In this document: in pieces, positions 26,151 through 35,486 of the stretch
Layout of the letters: every line of letters starts with the position of its first letter
How positions within the stretch are numbered: position 1 is the first letter of the stretch
Assembly: GCF_029024105.1 (NCBI RefSeq)
Contig: NZ_CP118963.1
Location: forward strand, 434,001-498,000
Source: Acinetobacter lwoffii
Lineage (GTDB): Bacteria; Pseudomonadota; Gammaproteobacteria; Pseudomonadales; Moraxellaceae
DNA: 64,000 nt
Direction of reading: 5' to 3'
Notes under the pieces: model-generated
Seen by the model: only the letters and a program-made list of their open reading frames with translations
The model's database searches: none
Told to the model about the DNA's origin: nothing
Made by a program: the position numbers and the translations under genes

Positions 26151-28718
26151 TTACTTCTTCTTCCGCTTCGCGCGTTTCTTGGCTTGTTCAGCCGCAACTG
26201 CATCCAAAGCTTCTTTCAGTTCTTCATCCGTAAAGTCGGTGATGTGATGCAGCATCTGCAACTTCACTTCATCCAGTACCAGATCTGCATACTGCGCCAC
26301 ATTGGTCAGCTGTTCATCAAAGACAATGGCATTGTCTTCATTGGTACACAGATAACCTTTTTGGGTTAAGACTTTAATAAAGCTTTGGAATAGGGCTTTG
26401 TCGAAGAACTCAGGTGAGTTGAATTCGTACAGTACAGACAGGCGCTGCCCAACCAGATAACTCAGCTCTTCCACCTGACGGGTCGAGATATTGCCTGAAC
26501 CGCGCTGGGTAATCAGTGCCAAAGTCATATAGTAGCGTTCCAGACTTTGAGTCACGGGTGCAGCTAGAACCTCAAGCTGATGATGTGCTTCTGTATTTGG
26601 TGCAGGTGCAATCAGGTTTTCACCATCTTGTGTAATCAGTTTCGAGGCAATTAAGCTATCAATATGCGCATTCACCTGATCCTGAATCTCGTCTTCATGC
26701 CATTTTAAGAACAGTTCGGCTTTGAGGAACGGATATAGGGTGCTGCTGATATTGATCACATCATGACGGCGGATGGTGCCGTTATGTTCAGTCAGGGCTG
26801 CAATCAGGGATGGCAATATAAAAGTATGCACAATATTATTACGGAAGTAAGTTAGCAGAACCGCCTGATTATCCTCAATCGCAATAATATCTCCCAGTAC
26901 ATGCTTCACCCGTTTGATCAGTTTCAGCTTCATTGCATAGGCAATTATTTCTTTGCCTGACAGCGGTGTAACCTGCATGCGTTCATCATAAGGCAGGGCG
27001 GTGAGCAAGGTGCGATAGGTATCCAGCTGTTTGATACAGATTTCTTCATCCAGCGTATGTTTTGGCGTGGCCAGCAAGATTAAAGATAATAACGATACCG
27101 GATTGATCACGACTGCACTGTTAATATTTTCCAGAATAGCCTGTGCAGAGCTATTCACCGCGTCAGAAACCGCTTGTGGAACCGGATCATCGTTCTTTTC
27201 GATCTTGATATTTTCTGCACCATGCTGTTTCAGGATATCATCCAGAAATACCGGTTTACCAAAGTTCAGGTGCACCTTGCCAAAAATACGTTCAATCTTG
27301 CGCAGGGTTTTCAAAATACCAAAAATAGACTCGGCTTCTTTTGGCTTACCACTCATCTCACCGACATAGGTACCACCTTCCATTAGGCGTTCATAGCCGA
27401 TATAGGTCGGTACAAATACAATCGGTTTGGACTTGCCACGTAAATGACCATGCACGGTCATTGCCAGCATCCCGGTTTTTGGCGGTAGCAAACGACCGGT
27501 ACGTGAACGGCCACCTTCAATAAAATATTCTAGCGGGGTATTACGTGACAGGACGCTATACAGATATTCTTTAAACACCGTAGTATAGAGCGCGTTGCCG
27601 CGGAAAGTACGGCGAATAAAGAAAGCGCCACCACCACGTAAAATCTGACCGACAAAAGGCATATTGAGGTTATCGCCCGCGGCAATATACGGCACCATCA
27701 AGCCACGGCGATAGATCACATAAGACAATAATAAATAGTCAATGTGACTGCGGTGACATGGGGTATAGACAATTTCATAATCCTTGGCCAATTCACGCAC
27801 GGTACTGAAATTATGCACTTCCACGCCGTCATAAAGCTGGGTCCATAAGCGGGTCAGGGCCTTGTCGGCAAAACGTACGGTAGAATGAGAATAGTCGGAA
27901 ACGATTTCGTTCAGATAACCGATGGCGCGACGTTCAGACTCCAGCATCGAGATTTTGCTGCGAATACTGTCATTGCGAATCGCCGCCTGTACATCTGGCG
28001 ACTTGATCAGACCATGCATCACATTACGGCGGTCGGACAGATCCGGCCCGAGAATGACTTCACGCTGACCATCCAGGTAATCATTTAAAGTGCTGACAAT
28101 ATAAGTTGCTGGCGCTGAATTTGGATGCGTCTCTTTGGCAAAGTTAATCAAGGTGCGTAAAGATTGCGGTTCATGAAACTCTAAATAAGACTGGCGACCA
28201 TGCAGGCCGATATTGACCAGTTGTTTGACCCGGCTTGGCGTAGACCAAGTATCGGTAAATAAAAGCTTAAACCAGGAATCTTCTTTCTCAGGTTCACGTC
28301 CCCAAAGTACTGTTACCGGAACCAGTTCGACATCCAGCTCAGGATGCTGTTCCAGGATTTCAATCAGACGTAACAGGCGCGGCGGGAAAGCATGCGGGGG
28401 AGAACTCAACAGGTTATTTTCATCATGATGCTGTAAAAACAGTACCGATGCTTTTTCCTTATTATTGCCCAGTTGCATTGGATCAAGTGCAGCCGGCAAT
28501 TTTAAGCGTCGCGTTTCTGCATCGACAACCAGTGCATTACTACGCGAATGGTTCTGTAAAACGTAGCAGACCAGTTTCTGCGATTCTGCTGCAGTCTGAT
28601 CAGATTCAGGCGCTGTCACTTCACTTGGTACTTCCCCAAGAACATGAGGGGTAACCACAAGATCAAGTAACTTACTTGAAAGCTTGCGATACATTTGACC
28701 AAAGCCATTCTTGGACAT
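26151..28718 (-). CDS. plsB: Glycerol-3-phosphate acyltransferase
   Basis: An 855-residue inner-membrane enzyme that puts the first acyl chain on glycerol 3-phosphate in phospholipid synthesis. Acyltransferase blocks are HRSHIDYLLL (His and Asp), GAFFIRRTF, FIEGGRSRTGR and FVPTYIGYERL. The length fits the large proteobacterial PlsB. The C-terminus is lysine-rich. It is divergent from tesB, separated by about 280 bases that hold both promoters but no clear single motif. Confidence 0.96.
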   Translation of the reverse strand: MSKNGFGQMYRKLSSKLLDLVVTPHVLGEVPSEVTAPESDQTAAESQKLVCYVLQNHSRSNALVVDAETRRLKLPAALDPMQLGNNKEKASVLFLQHHDENNLLSSPPHAFPPRLLRLIEILEQHPELDVELVPVTVLWGREPEKEDSWFKLLFTDTWSTPSRVKQLVNIGLHGRQSYLEFHEPQSLRTLINFAKETHPNSAPATYIVSTLNDYLDGQREVILGPDLSDRRNVMHGLIKSPDVQAAIRNDSIRSKISMLESERRAIGYLNEIVSDYSHSTVRFADKALTRLWTQLYDGVEVHNFSTVRELAKDYEIVYTPCHRSHIDYLLLSYVIYRRGLMVPYIAAGDNLNMPFVGQILRGGGAFFIRRTFRGNALYTTVFKEYLYSVLSRNTPLEYFIEGGRSRTGRLLPPKTGMLAMTVHGHLRGKSKPIVFVPTYIGYERLMEGGTYVGEMSGKPKEAESIFGILKTLRKIERIFGKVHLNFGKPVFLDDILKQHGAENIKIEKNDDPVPQAVSDAVNSSAQAILENINSAVVINPVSLLSLILLATPKHTLDEEICIKQLDTYRTLLTALPYDERMQVTPLSGKEIIAYAMKLKLIKRVKHVLGDIIAIEDNQAVLLTYFRNNIVHTFILPSLIAALTEHNGTIRRHDVINISSTLYPFLKAELFLKWHEDEIQDQVNAHIDSLIASKLITQDGENLIAPAPNTEAHHQLEVLAAPVTQSLERYYMTLALITQRGSGNISTRQVEELSYLVGQRLSVLYEFNSPEFFDKALFQSFIKVLTQKGYLCTNEDNAIVFDEQLTNVAQYADLVLDEVKLQMLHHITDFTDEELKEALDAVAAEQAKKRAKRKKK

Positions 28719-29000
28719 AGCTGCTCCTAATTTTACTGACCAAAACCACAGGACTTCTGAGGGAATTTATTTTGCGGGTTTCTAAAGCGAAACAATATAT
28801 CTTTTTTTAACAACTTCAACAGAAGTGCTTCAATTTTAGCGTGAAAGCAGGTGCTTTTCCTAGTCACTTATGACATCAGTATGACAGAACAGTCATGCAA
28901 ACTTTAGAGTTTCGGTCTGATTTTGTGGCAGAATATTCCAGATCAATTATTTAGATCCGTTTTTCCATTTTGGATATCTCCAATATTAGATAGGTTGCTT

Positions 29001-29873
29001 ATGAATGCCTTAACACAGGAACTGGTCGAGCTGCTTAGCTTAGAAAAGTTAGAAGAAAACATTTTCCGGGGAATCAGCCGGAATCTGGTGGGCAAGCGCG
29101 TGTTCGGTGGGCAGGTTTTAGGGCAGGCACTACGCGCCGCGTCTTATACCACAGATCGTCCAGCACATTCATTACATGCCTATTTTCTGTTTGGCGGGGA
29201 TGTCAATGCACCGATTATTTATGAAGTGGATCGTATCCGTGACGGCAAGAGCTTTGTCAGCCGTCAGGTGCGCGCTATTCAGCATGGCCGTACCATTTTC
29301 ATGTGTATGGTGTCTTTCGCGCATCAGGAAGAAGGGCTAAATTACCAGATTTCAGAGCCTGAATATCCACCGGCAGAAAGCCTGAAAAATGAAGCGGAAC
29401 TGATCAAACAGATTATTGAGTTTATTCCGGAAAATGTCCGTGCATCTTTCACTCGTGATCGTCATGTGGAAATTCGTCCGGTCAATCCGCAAAATCCATT
29501 CCAGCCTCAACCTGAAGCACCGTCTTATGCGCACTATATCCGTACGCATGACCGTATTGCTGCAGAAGTCGATCAGATCTCCTTGCATCAGGCTATTGCT
29601 GCTTTCTATTCTGATTTTACCTTGATGACCACAGCGCTTCGTCCACATGGTCTGAGCTATATCTCGCCAAGTTTGCAATGTGCCAGTATTGACCATGCCA
29701 TGTACTTCCATAAACCGTTCCGTGCGGATGAGTGGATGCTTTACGATATGGATGCCACCCAAAGCGCCAGTTCGCGTGGCCTGAATTTTGGCCGGATGTG
29801 GCAGAACGGTGAGCTGGTCTGCAGTACCTCTCAGGAAGGCTTGATCCGTTTACGTGAAATCGAAACACAGTAA
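29001..29873 (+). CDS. tesB: Acyl-CoA thioesterase II
   Basis: A 290-residue double hot-dog thioesterase that frees fatty acids from acyl-CoA. The family text is seen in FGGQVLGQAL, LHAYFLFGGD near residues 60-70, and SPSLQCASIDHAMYFHKPFRADEW in two halves of the second domain. I start at ATG 29001 (MNALTQEL), with AGG at good distance, and not at the open frame from 28923. It is monocistronic with its own terminator. Confidence 0.94.
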   Translation: MNALTQELVELLSLEKLEENIFRGISRNLVGKRVFGGQVLGQALRAASYTTDRPAHSLHAYFLFGGDVNAPIIYEVDRIRDGKSFVSRQVRAIQHGRTIFMCMVSFAHQEEGLNYQISEPEYPPAESLKNEAELIKQIIEFIPENVRASFTRDRHVEIRPVNPQNPFQPQPEAPSYAHYIRTHDRIAAEVDQISLHQAIAAFYSDFTLMTTALRPHGLSYISPSLQCASIDHAMYFHKPFRADEWMLYDMDATQSASSRGLNFGRMWQNGELVCSTSQEGLIRLREIETQ

Positions 29874-29886
29874 TTTTTCTTCCTGC

Positions 29887-29919
29887 TCAAAAAGTCGAAT
29901 CCCTGATTCGGCTTTTTGT
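29887..29919 (+). terminator. Terminator after tesB
   Basis: AAAAAGTCGAATC pairs with GATTCGGCTTTTT (one G-T pair) around CCT and ends in T residues. Confidence 0.88.
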
Positions 29920-30035
29920 TTTTAAGCCGGATGAAAATGGCCATTTGATATCATGTCCTCACGCCGCGTTTATAAAATATTACTCGATTCTGTAGAATTC
30001 GCATGGCATAGTGCGGCTTAAGATCAATATTAAAA

Positions 30036-31295
30036 ATGCATGAAAAGATGAGCTTAAATACGCAAATTCTAATTGCCGCCGTATTGGGGGTGCTGTTTGG
30101 ATTTCTATTGACGATATTTCCGCAGACCTCATTTTTTGATGTCAGCTTATATGGCATCGGTATCGTCAGCAGCATTTTTATTGGCTTGTTAAAAATGCTG
30201 TTAGTGCCGCTGATTTTTAGCTCGATCGTGGTCGGCGTATCCAATCTGCAGGCGGGTGGGCAGCTAAGCCGCACCTGGAAAATCACCCTGATGTGCTGTG
30301 TGACCACCACCACCTTGGCGCTCATTTTAGGTCTGGCGTGTGCGCATTTGTTTGATGTCGGTAAGGGTGTTGATGTGCTGATGTTCCAGGATGCCATGGC
30401 GCAACATCAAACGCCAGATACCCTGACACCTTCATCTTTCTTTACCAATTTTATTCAGAATACCCTGATCAATCCGTTTAAAGCTTTTGCCGATGGCAAT
30501 GTCTTGGCGGTGGTAGTCTTTGCCTTATTTGTTGGTGTGGCACTGGTGGCAGGTGGGGATAAGTTTCGTACTGTGCGCAAGCTGAGTCACCAGTTTTTCG
30601 AAATCATGATGTTGATGATTGGCTGGGTGATGAAACTGGCACCGCTTGGTATTTTTGCCTTATTGGCTAAATTAATTGCCACTGAAGATGTTTCAGTCCT
30701 CAGTCGTCTGGCTGAATTCGCTGCGGTGGTTACCGGCACGACGATTTTTCATGGCATCGTGGTCTTGCCTTTATTGCTATGGGTTTTCGGCAAGATGGAT
30801 CCGGTCACGTTCTTTAAAGGCACACGAGCTGCTCTGATTACTGCCTTTGCTACCAGTTCCAGTTCGGCCACCATGCCCTTGTCAATGAAATGCGCACAGG
30901 AAAATTTAGGAGTACGTCCACATACCGCAGGCTTTGTGATTCCACTTGGTACACAGTTGAATATGGATGGCACAGCACTGTATGAAGCGGCAGCAGCATT
31001 ATTTATTGCCAATTTAATGGGACTGGATCTGAGTCTGGGGCAGCAACTGGTCGTCTGCGCCACGGCGATGATTGCATCCTTAGGTGCACCAGGAATTCCG
31101 AGTGCCGGTATGGTGACCATGATTATGGTCTTGCAATCGGTCGGTTTACCTGCCGAGGCGATTGCCATTCTTTTACCGATCGACCGTTTACTGGATACCG
31201 TACGTACAGTGGTAAATGTTCAAGGGGATATGATGATCAGCGTGGTGGTGGACCGGCATACGCGTGAACCAGAACCACAAGTTACGGACAGTTAA
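30036..31295 (+). CDS. Dicarboxylate/amino acid:cation symporter (GltP/DctA family)
   Basis: A 419-residue inner-membrane symporter for glutamate/aspartate or C4-dicarboxylates. The serine-rich hairpin loop (ATSSSSATMPLS) and the NMDGTALYE motif of the family are intact, and GIPSAGMVTMIMVLQSVGLP forms the second hairpin. The choice between glutamate and dicarboxylate cannot be made by eye. The start may be ATG 30036 or ATG 30048 (MSLNTQIL); neither has a clear ribosome site. Confidence 0.88.
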   Translation: MHEKMSLNTQILIAAVLGVLFGFLLTIFPQTSFFDVSLYGIGIVSSIFIGLLKMLLVPLIFSSIVVGVSNLQAGGQLSRTWKITLMCCVTTTTLALILGLACAHLFDVGKGVDVLMFQDAMAQHQTPDTLTPSSFFTNFIQNTLINPFKAFADGNVLAVVVFALFVGVALVAGGDKFRTVRKLSHQFFEIMMLMIGWVMKLAPLGIFALLAKLIATEDVSVLSRLAEFAAVVTGTTIFHGIVVLPLLLWVFGKMDPVTFFKGTRAALITAFATSSSSATMPLSMKCAQENLGVRPHTAGFVIPLGTQLNMDGTALYEAAAALFIANLMGLDLSLGQQLVVCATAMIASLGAPGIPSAGMVTMIMVLQSVGLPAEAIAILLPIDRLLDTVRTVVNVQGDMMISVVVDRHTREPEPQVTDS

Positions 31296-31312
31296 AATAG
31301 TCAAAAGACAAA

Positions 31313-31344
31313 TAAAAAAAGCAGGTATTTAACCTGCTTTTTTA
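31313..31344. terminator. Terminator after the symporter gene
   Basis: AAAAAAGCAGGT and ACCTGCTTTTTT form a symmetrical hairpin between two convergent genes, so it may serve both. Confidence 0.88.
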
Positions 31345-31411
31345 TAAGGTGAGTTTTAGCTGATTTTAAATAAATCAAGAACGATCCCAGACCATTCCGG
31401 TGATATGGATC

Positions 31412-32359
31412 TTAATCCGCTGAATGCTTATTCTGATTCAGCTCATCTGCAGCCTTAAGCTCGGATTGATCCTGATCAAGCAATTCAAGTGGTTCTTCAG
31501 CTTCATTTAAAGCATGCATCGATACTTCAGCATGCTCAGAATCAGCTTCACTAAGTTCAAGTTCTTCAAGCGGTTCATCGGATTCATTCAAATCATGCAC
31601 TGATGCTTCCGGAATACTGTCCAGATCATATTCAGAAGCTTGATCTAAGGTAAAGTTCAAACGTCCACCCATGACACTGGCCAGTTCTTCTAAACCTTGT
31701 TTGTTCATGGAGGAAAACAGTTGAATCGAGAAATCCAGCTTCATCTTTTTCAATGCCGCTTTGACTTCCTGCAAGGCTTTGGATGCAGGACCACGGTTTA
31801 GTTTATCTGACTTGGTTAACAAGACATGCACGAACAACTGGCGGGAATAAGCCCATTCCAGCATCATCACATCGAAGTGTTGCAGGGGATGACGGATATC
31901 CATCAACAATACCAGGCCTTGTAAGCTCTGGCGATGAATCAGGTAGTTTTCCAGTTCTTTTTGCCAGACCAGTTTCATTTTTTCAGGCACAGCCGCATAA
32001 CCATAACCGGGTAAGTCGACCAGACGCTGATCCGGATTACCCAGACTGAAAAAGTTGATCATCTGGGTGCGGCCAGGTTTTTTCGATGCACGTGCCAGCT
32101 GTTTCTGGTTAGTCAGGGCATTAATCGCACTAGACTTACCTGCATTCGAGCGGCCGGCAAAAGCAATTTCATAGCCTGTATCTTCTACACAAAGACTGAG
32201 TTTGGGTGCACTCATTAAAAATTCGGCTTTGCGTAGCCAGTTGAGTGCGCGCACAGAATATTCAGTAATGGCAGAATCAACTTTTTTCTCATAGCTGATC
32301 TTTTGCTTAGGCGCATGGGCTGTCTTACTGTTTTTGGATTTTCCTCTGCTGTGGTGCAT
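31412..32359 (-). CDS. yihA: Ribosome-biogenesis GTPase YihA/EngB with acidic C-terminal tail
   Basis: A 315-residue TRAFAC-class GTPase of the EngB group, needed for septation and large-subunit assembly. G1 is GRSNAGKSS, G3 DLPGYG, G4 TKSD, and a serine-rich G5 lies near SSMNKQG. A basic N-terminal stretch of about 50 residues precedes the usual start. From about residue 235 there is an acidic tail of about 80 residues absent from the typical ~210-residue protein. It contains a duplicated segment, SVHDLNESDEPLE and SMHALNEAEEPLE. Confidence 0.92.
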   Translation of the reverse strand: MHHSRGKSKNSKTAHAPKQKISYEKKVDSAITEYSVRALNWLRKAEFLMSAPKLSLCVEDTGYEIAFAGRSNAGKSSAINALTNQKQLARASKKPGRTQMINFFSLGNPDQRLVDLPGYGYAAVPEKMKLVWQKELENYLIHRQSLQGLVLLMDIRHPLQHFDVMMLEWAYSRQLFVHVLLTKSDKLNRGPASKALQEVKAALKKMKLDFSIQLFSSMNKQGLEELASVMGGRLNFTLDQASEYDLDSIPEASVHDLNESDEPLEELELSEADSEHAEVSMHALNEAEEPLELLDQDQSELKAADELNQNKHSAD

Positions 32360-32464
32360 AACTCAACTTCAATAAATGATCTACAATGAAACATTATAAA
32401 GGAAGTCGCACAGGCAAGCGAACTTTGCCGCAAGAATAAGTCACAAGACCTGACCCGGAAGACT

Positions 32465-32905
32465 TTAAAGATTAATCAGGCCGATCGGAGAATTTGTACT
32501 GAAACGTGCATTTTTTGGCGTAATCACATCTTTAAGCACATATTGGTCCAGACTGCTATAAAACTGTTCCACCGCATCATCTAGAATGCCTTTTAAACCA
32601 CAGGTTGGACGTAATACGCAGGGTGGGCTATTGCATTCCACTACATTGCTGTCGCGTTGCAGGATCCGCACAATCTGTCCCAGTCGAAGGTTCAGGCTTG
32701 CCGGATTTAAACGTATGCCGCCACCTTTGCCACGTGTGGTGATCAGCCAGTCCTGTTTCGCCATAAAGTGCACGATTTTCATGGCATGATTTTGTGAAAC
32801 CTGCAAGCGCTCGGCAAGCTCTGCAATGGTATAGGGGAGATCACGTGGCTGTGCGACATACATCAGGATCCGAAGCGCATAGTCAGTGAATTTATTGAGT
32901 TGCAT
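32465..32905 (-). CDS. nsrR: Rrf2-family nitric-oxide-sensing repressor NsrR
   Basis: A 146-residue winged-helix repressor. The recognition-helix region reads LQVSQNHAMKIVHFMAK, and the three iron-sulphur cysteines lie in CNSPPCVLRPTC, the NsrR spacing. NO damages the cluster and releases DNA. It lies downstream of the globin gene, whose promoter carries an NsrR-type box, which strongly supports the assignment. A hairpin separates the two genes, so nsrR may have its own promoter. Confidence 0.9.
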   Translation of the reverse strand: MQLNKFTDYALRILMYVAQPRDLPYTIAELAERLQVSQNHAMKIVHFMAKQDWLITTRGKGGGIRLNPASLNLRLGQIVRILQRDSNVVECNSPPCVLRPTCGLKGILDDAVEQFYSSLDQYVLKDVITPKNARFSTNSPIGLINL

Positions 32906-32941
32906 AAGATCAACAGCTAGAAAATGAAAGAATTGAATGCT

Positions 32942-32965
32942 AAAAGCTCCACGAATGGAGCTTTT
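32942..32965. terminator. Terminator between the globin gene and nsrR
   Basis: AAAAGCTCC and GGAGCTTTT flank ACGAAT. It is placed just after the globin stop on the minus strand and upstream of nsrR. Confidence 0.8.
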
Positions 32966-33002
32966 AATCAGAATCTGAAGCTAGTCTAAACCGTTTTTGC
33001 AA

Positions 33003-33764
33003 TTAAAGCTTGAGCGGGGCAGACACTTCAACTACATCACCAACTTTGTAGTGGTCGATCAGTGTCTGTGCAACCGAGAATGCGGTTGGATTTTCTTCCG
33101 CTTTCACAGTAATTTGATATTGCTCGTTTTGCGCCTGATCAAAGCTAAACTGTTGTGGTTGACGAATGTGCTGTTCAGGCACCTGTACACGTACTGAAAT
33201 ATGTTCACCGGCTTCAGCACTTGCAATCGCTGCACCATCTTTAGCTTTAAGTGTAAAGATTTTACCTGCGTCGGTATCATTGACTGCTGCTACTTCAAAT
33301 TCGCGCCAGCCCGCCCAGCCACCATTTTCAGAAGCTAGGGTGGCATATTTAGATTTTTCCACACCAATCAAAATATCTGCCAGTTGCATATACGCTTCTT
33401 TCCAGGCTGCAATCAGGTCTGAGTCCATGGGTACATCTAAAACTTCGCTGATCGAGTGCAACAGATTCTCACCGACAATCGCATATTGATCCGGTTGAAT
33501 ATCCAGGCTGACATGTTTAGTGGTAATGCGTTCGATGGCTTTGGCCAAAACGCCCGGATTGGTAATGTTTTCGGCATAGGCAAGTACTGCGGCAGCCAAG
33601 GCACGTGGTTGACGGCCAGTACTTTGATGATCCATGTTGAAGGTGTTTTTCAACTCTGGATGGTTTTTCAGCATGCGGTTATAGAAATACGTGGTAAGTG
33701 CTACGCCGTTTTCACGTAAAACAGGAACAGTCGCTTGTACAAGTTCAATATGTTGTGGAGTCAT
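33003..33764 (-). CDS. Flavohaemoglobin-like protein without NAD-binding domain
   Basis: A 253-residue protein. Residues 1 to about 145 form a complete globin like Hmp, with the B10 Tyr in TTYFYNRM and the proximal His in TTKHVSLDIQPDQY. A FAD-binding-like barrel follows (WAGWREFEV to VGDVVEVSAP), but the flavin motif R-x-Y-S is not recognisable (RQPQQFSF instead). The protein stops where Hmp (~395-400 residues) would continue into its NAD domain. Hmp converts NO to nitrate using NADH; this protein may bind NO or need a separate reductase. The NsrR box upstream supports a role in the NO response. Confidence 0.85.
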   Translation of the reverse strand: MTPQHIELVQATVPVLRENGVALTTYFYNRMLKNHPELKNTFNMDHQSTGRQPRALAAAVLAYAENITNPGVLAKAIERITTKHVSLDIQPDQYAIVGENLLHSISEVLDVPMDSDLIAAWKEAYMQLADILIGVEKSKYATLASENGGWAGWREFEVAAVNDTDAGKIFTLKAKDGAAIASAEAGEHISVRVQVPEQHIRQPQQFSFDQAQNEQYQITVKAEENPTAFSVAQTLIDHYKVGDVVEVSAPLKL

Positions 33765-33790
33765 GAGAGCCGTCTACAGGTGTTTTTTAA

Positions 33791-33813
33791 AAGATATATT
33801 TAAATTACATCTT
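33791..33813 (-). promoter_or_regulatory. NsrR-binding site in the globin promoter
   Basis: AAGATATATTT and AATTACATCTT lie on either side of a central A, an 11-1-11 arrangement matching the known NsrR consensus of AAGATG-type half sites. A TTGTAA -35 (33825-33830, minus strand) lies just upstream, so the box covers the -10 region. Its end is 27 bases from the ATG. NsrR bound here should block transcription until NO appears. Confidence 0.82.
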
Positions 33814-33917
33814 TTAAAATGGCTTTACAATAGCACATAGTCATAGAACCATAAAAAAATTATGGGATATAAGAATATCCCATAAAAAGTGTGATGATGA
33901 TCGGAAAAAGAGCGGGA

Positions 33918-35468
33918 TTATTTGCGGCCAAACAGCGAACCCAGTAAGCCGCGCACAATTTTCTGCCCAGTACTCCCGCCCAGGCTGCGGGCAGCACTTT
34001 TGGCAAAGGTGCCGACAATATCCTGAGTCAGTTTTTCTCGTTGCTTGGCTGCGCGTTCAGCTTCTTTTTGCTGTTCTCGTGCCAGACGTTCCTGTTCTTT
34101 AATTTGCTGCTTGGCAAGAGCTTCTTGTTCCTTGCTTTGTTGTTTGGCAAATTCGGCGGCCTGAGCCTGTTGCTGGCGTTCTGCGACCTTGTTTTGCAGC
34201 ATTTCGTGGGCGCTGTCCCGATCGACTGGCTGCTCATAAATACCGGCGACAATACTTTGCTGCATGAGAGCCTTGCGTTCTTCAAGCGAGATCGGTGTAA
34301 AGGATGAATGCGGCGGCATGACCCAGCCACGCTCTACAATTTGTGGAATGCCCTTTTCATCCAGGCAGCTAATTAGAGCCTCACCTACTGCTAACTCGGT
34401 AATCACCTGATCGACTTTAAATTCAGGATTGGCTCGGAAAGTCTCTGCTGCGGTTTTCACTGCTTTTTGATCTTTGGGAGTGAAAGCCCGCAAAGCATGT
34501 TGAACCCGATTGCCGAGCTGGCCTAAGACACTTTCAGGTAAGTCCAACGGATTTTGCGTGACAAAATAAATCCCTACACCTTTCGAGCGAATTAGACGCA
34601 CCACCTGCTCAATTTTTTCTTGCAGGGCAGGGCTGGCATTATCAAATAAGAGATGGGCTTCATCAAAGAAAAACACCAGTTTAGGTTTGTCCAGATCGCC
34701 GACTTCGGGAAGCTGTTCAAACAGCTCGGAGAGCATCCAGAGTAAGAACGTGGCATATAGCTTAGGCGTATTCATCAGCTTGTCAGCCGCCAACAAATTG
34801 ATATTGCCACGTCCTTGACTATCCGTCTGCAAAAAGTCCATCAGATCCAGCGCCGGCTCGCCAAAAAACTGGTCACCGCCTTGGTCAGCCAGTGCTAACA
34901 AATTACGTTGAATCGCACCGAGACTGGCGGGTGAAAGATTGCCATATTCAGCTTTAAAGTCAGCCGCATGCTCAGAGACATAACTCAGCATCGCTTTCAG
35001 GTCTTTAAAGTCGATCAGCAATAAACCCTGATCATCGGCAATCCGAAACACGGCAGATAAAACGCCTTCCTGGGTGTCATTCAGATTCAGTATTTGCGCC
35101 AGCAGCAGCGGGCCAATTTCAGAAATGGTAGTGCGAATCGGATGACCCTGTTCGCCAAATAAATCCCAAAACACCACTGGTGAGGCTGCAAAAGGAATGG
35201 ACTCGATATTGAGACTTTTAATCCGTTCATCAAACTTGGGGCTGCTTTCACCTGCTTTGGCCAGGCTGGACACATCGCCTTTGGCATCGGCGAGGAATAC
35301 AGGTACACCAATTCGAGAAAAGCTCTCCGCCAATACTTTTAAAGTCACAGTCTTTCCGGTACCAGTGGCACCTGCAATCAAGCCATGTCGATTGGCAAGT
35401 TGGGAATGCAGCACAATATCCTGTGTGGTATCCGCAGTTTTTTTAGCAATAACAATTGGTCTACCCAT
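33918..35468 (-). CDS. HerA-like ATPase, YjgR/DUF853 family
   Basis: A 516-residue P-loop ATPase of the HerA/FtsK-like group. Walker A is GATGTGKTVT, Walker B FFFDEAHLLFD, and LPESVLGQLGNRVQHALRAF is typical of the family. Residues about 430-490 are a highly charged K/E/Q coiled coil, and the C-terminus is glycine-rich and basic. E. coli YjgR is similar, but its function is unknown. It lies 18 bases after the lyase gene on the same strand and may share its transcript. Confidence 0.85.
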   Translation of the reverse strand: MGRPIVIAKKTADTTQDIVLHSQLANRHGLIAGATGTGKTVTLKVLAESFSRIGVPVFLADAKGDVSSLAKAGESSPKFDERIKSLNIESIPFAASPVVFWDLFGEQGHPIRTTISEIGPLLLAQILNLNDTQEGVLSAVFRIADDQGLLLIDFKDLKAMLSYVSEHAADFKAEYGNLSPASLGAIQRNLLALADQGGDQFFGEPALDLMDFLQTDSQGRGNINLLAADKLMNTPKLYATFLLWMLSELFEQLPEVGDLDKPKLVFFFDEAHLLFDNASPALQEKIEQVVRLIRSKGVGIYFVTQNPLDLPESVLGQLGNRVQHALRAFTPKDQKAVKTAAETFRANPEFKVDQVITELAVGEALISCLDEKGIPQIVERGWVMPPHSSFTPISLEERKALMQQSIVAGIYEQPVDRDSAHEMLQNKVAERQQQAQAAEFAKQQSKEQEALAKQQIKEQERLAREQQKEAERAAKQREKLTQDIVGTFAKSAARSLGGSTGQKIVRGLLGSLFGRK

Positions 35469-35486
35469 AGCTTTTCCTGTTATTTA

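Noticed and set aside
32906..33002. Frameshifted remains of an NAD domain after the short globin
   Set aside because: Only 97 bases separate the stop from nsrR, and they hold a hairpin terminator; no coding remnant is visible.
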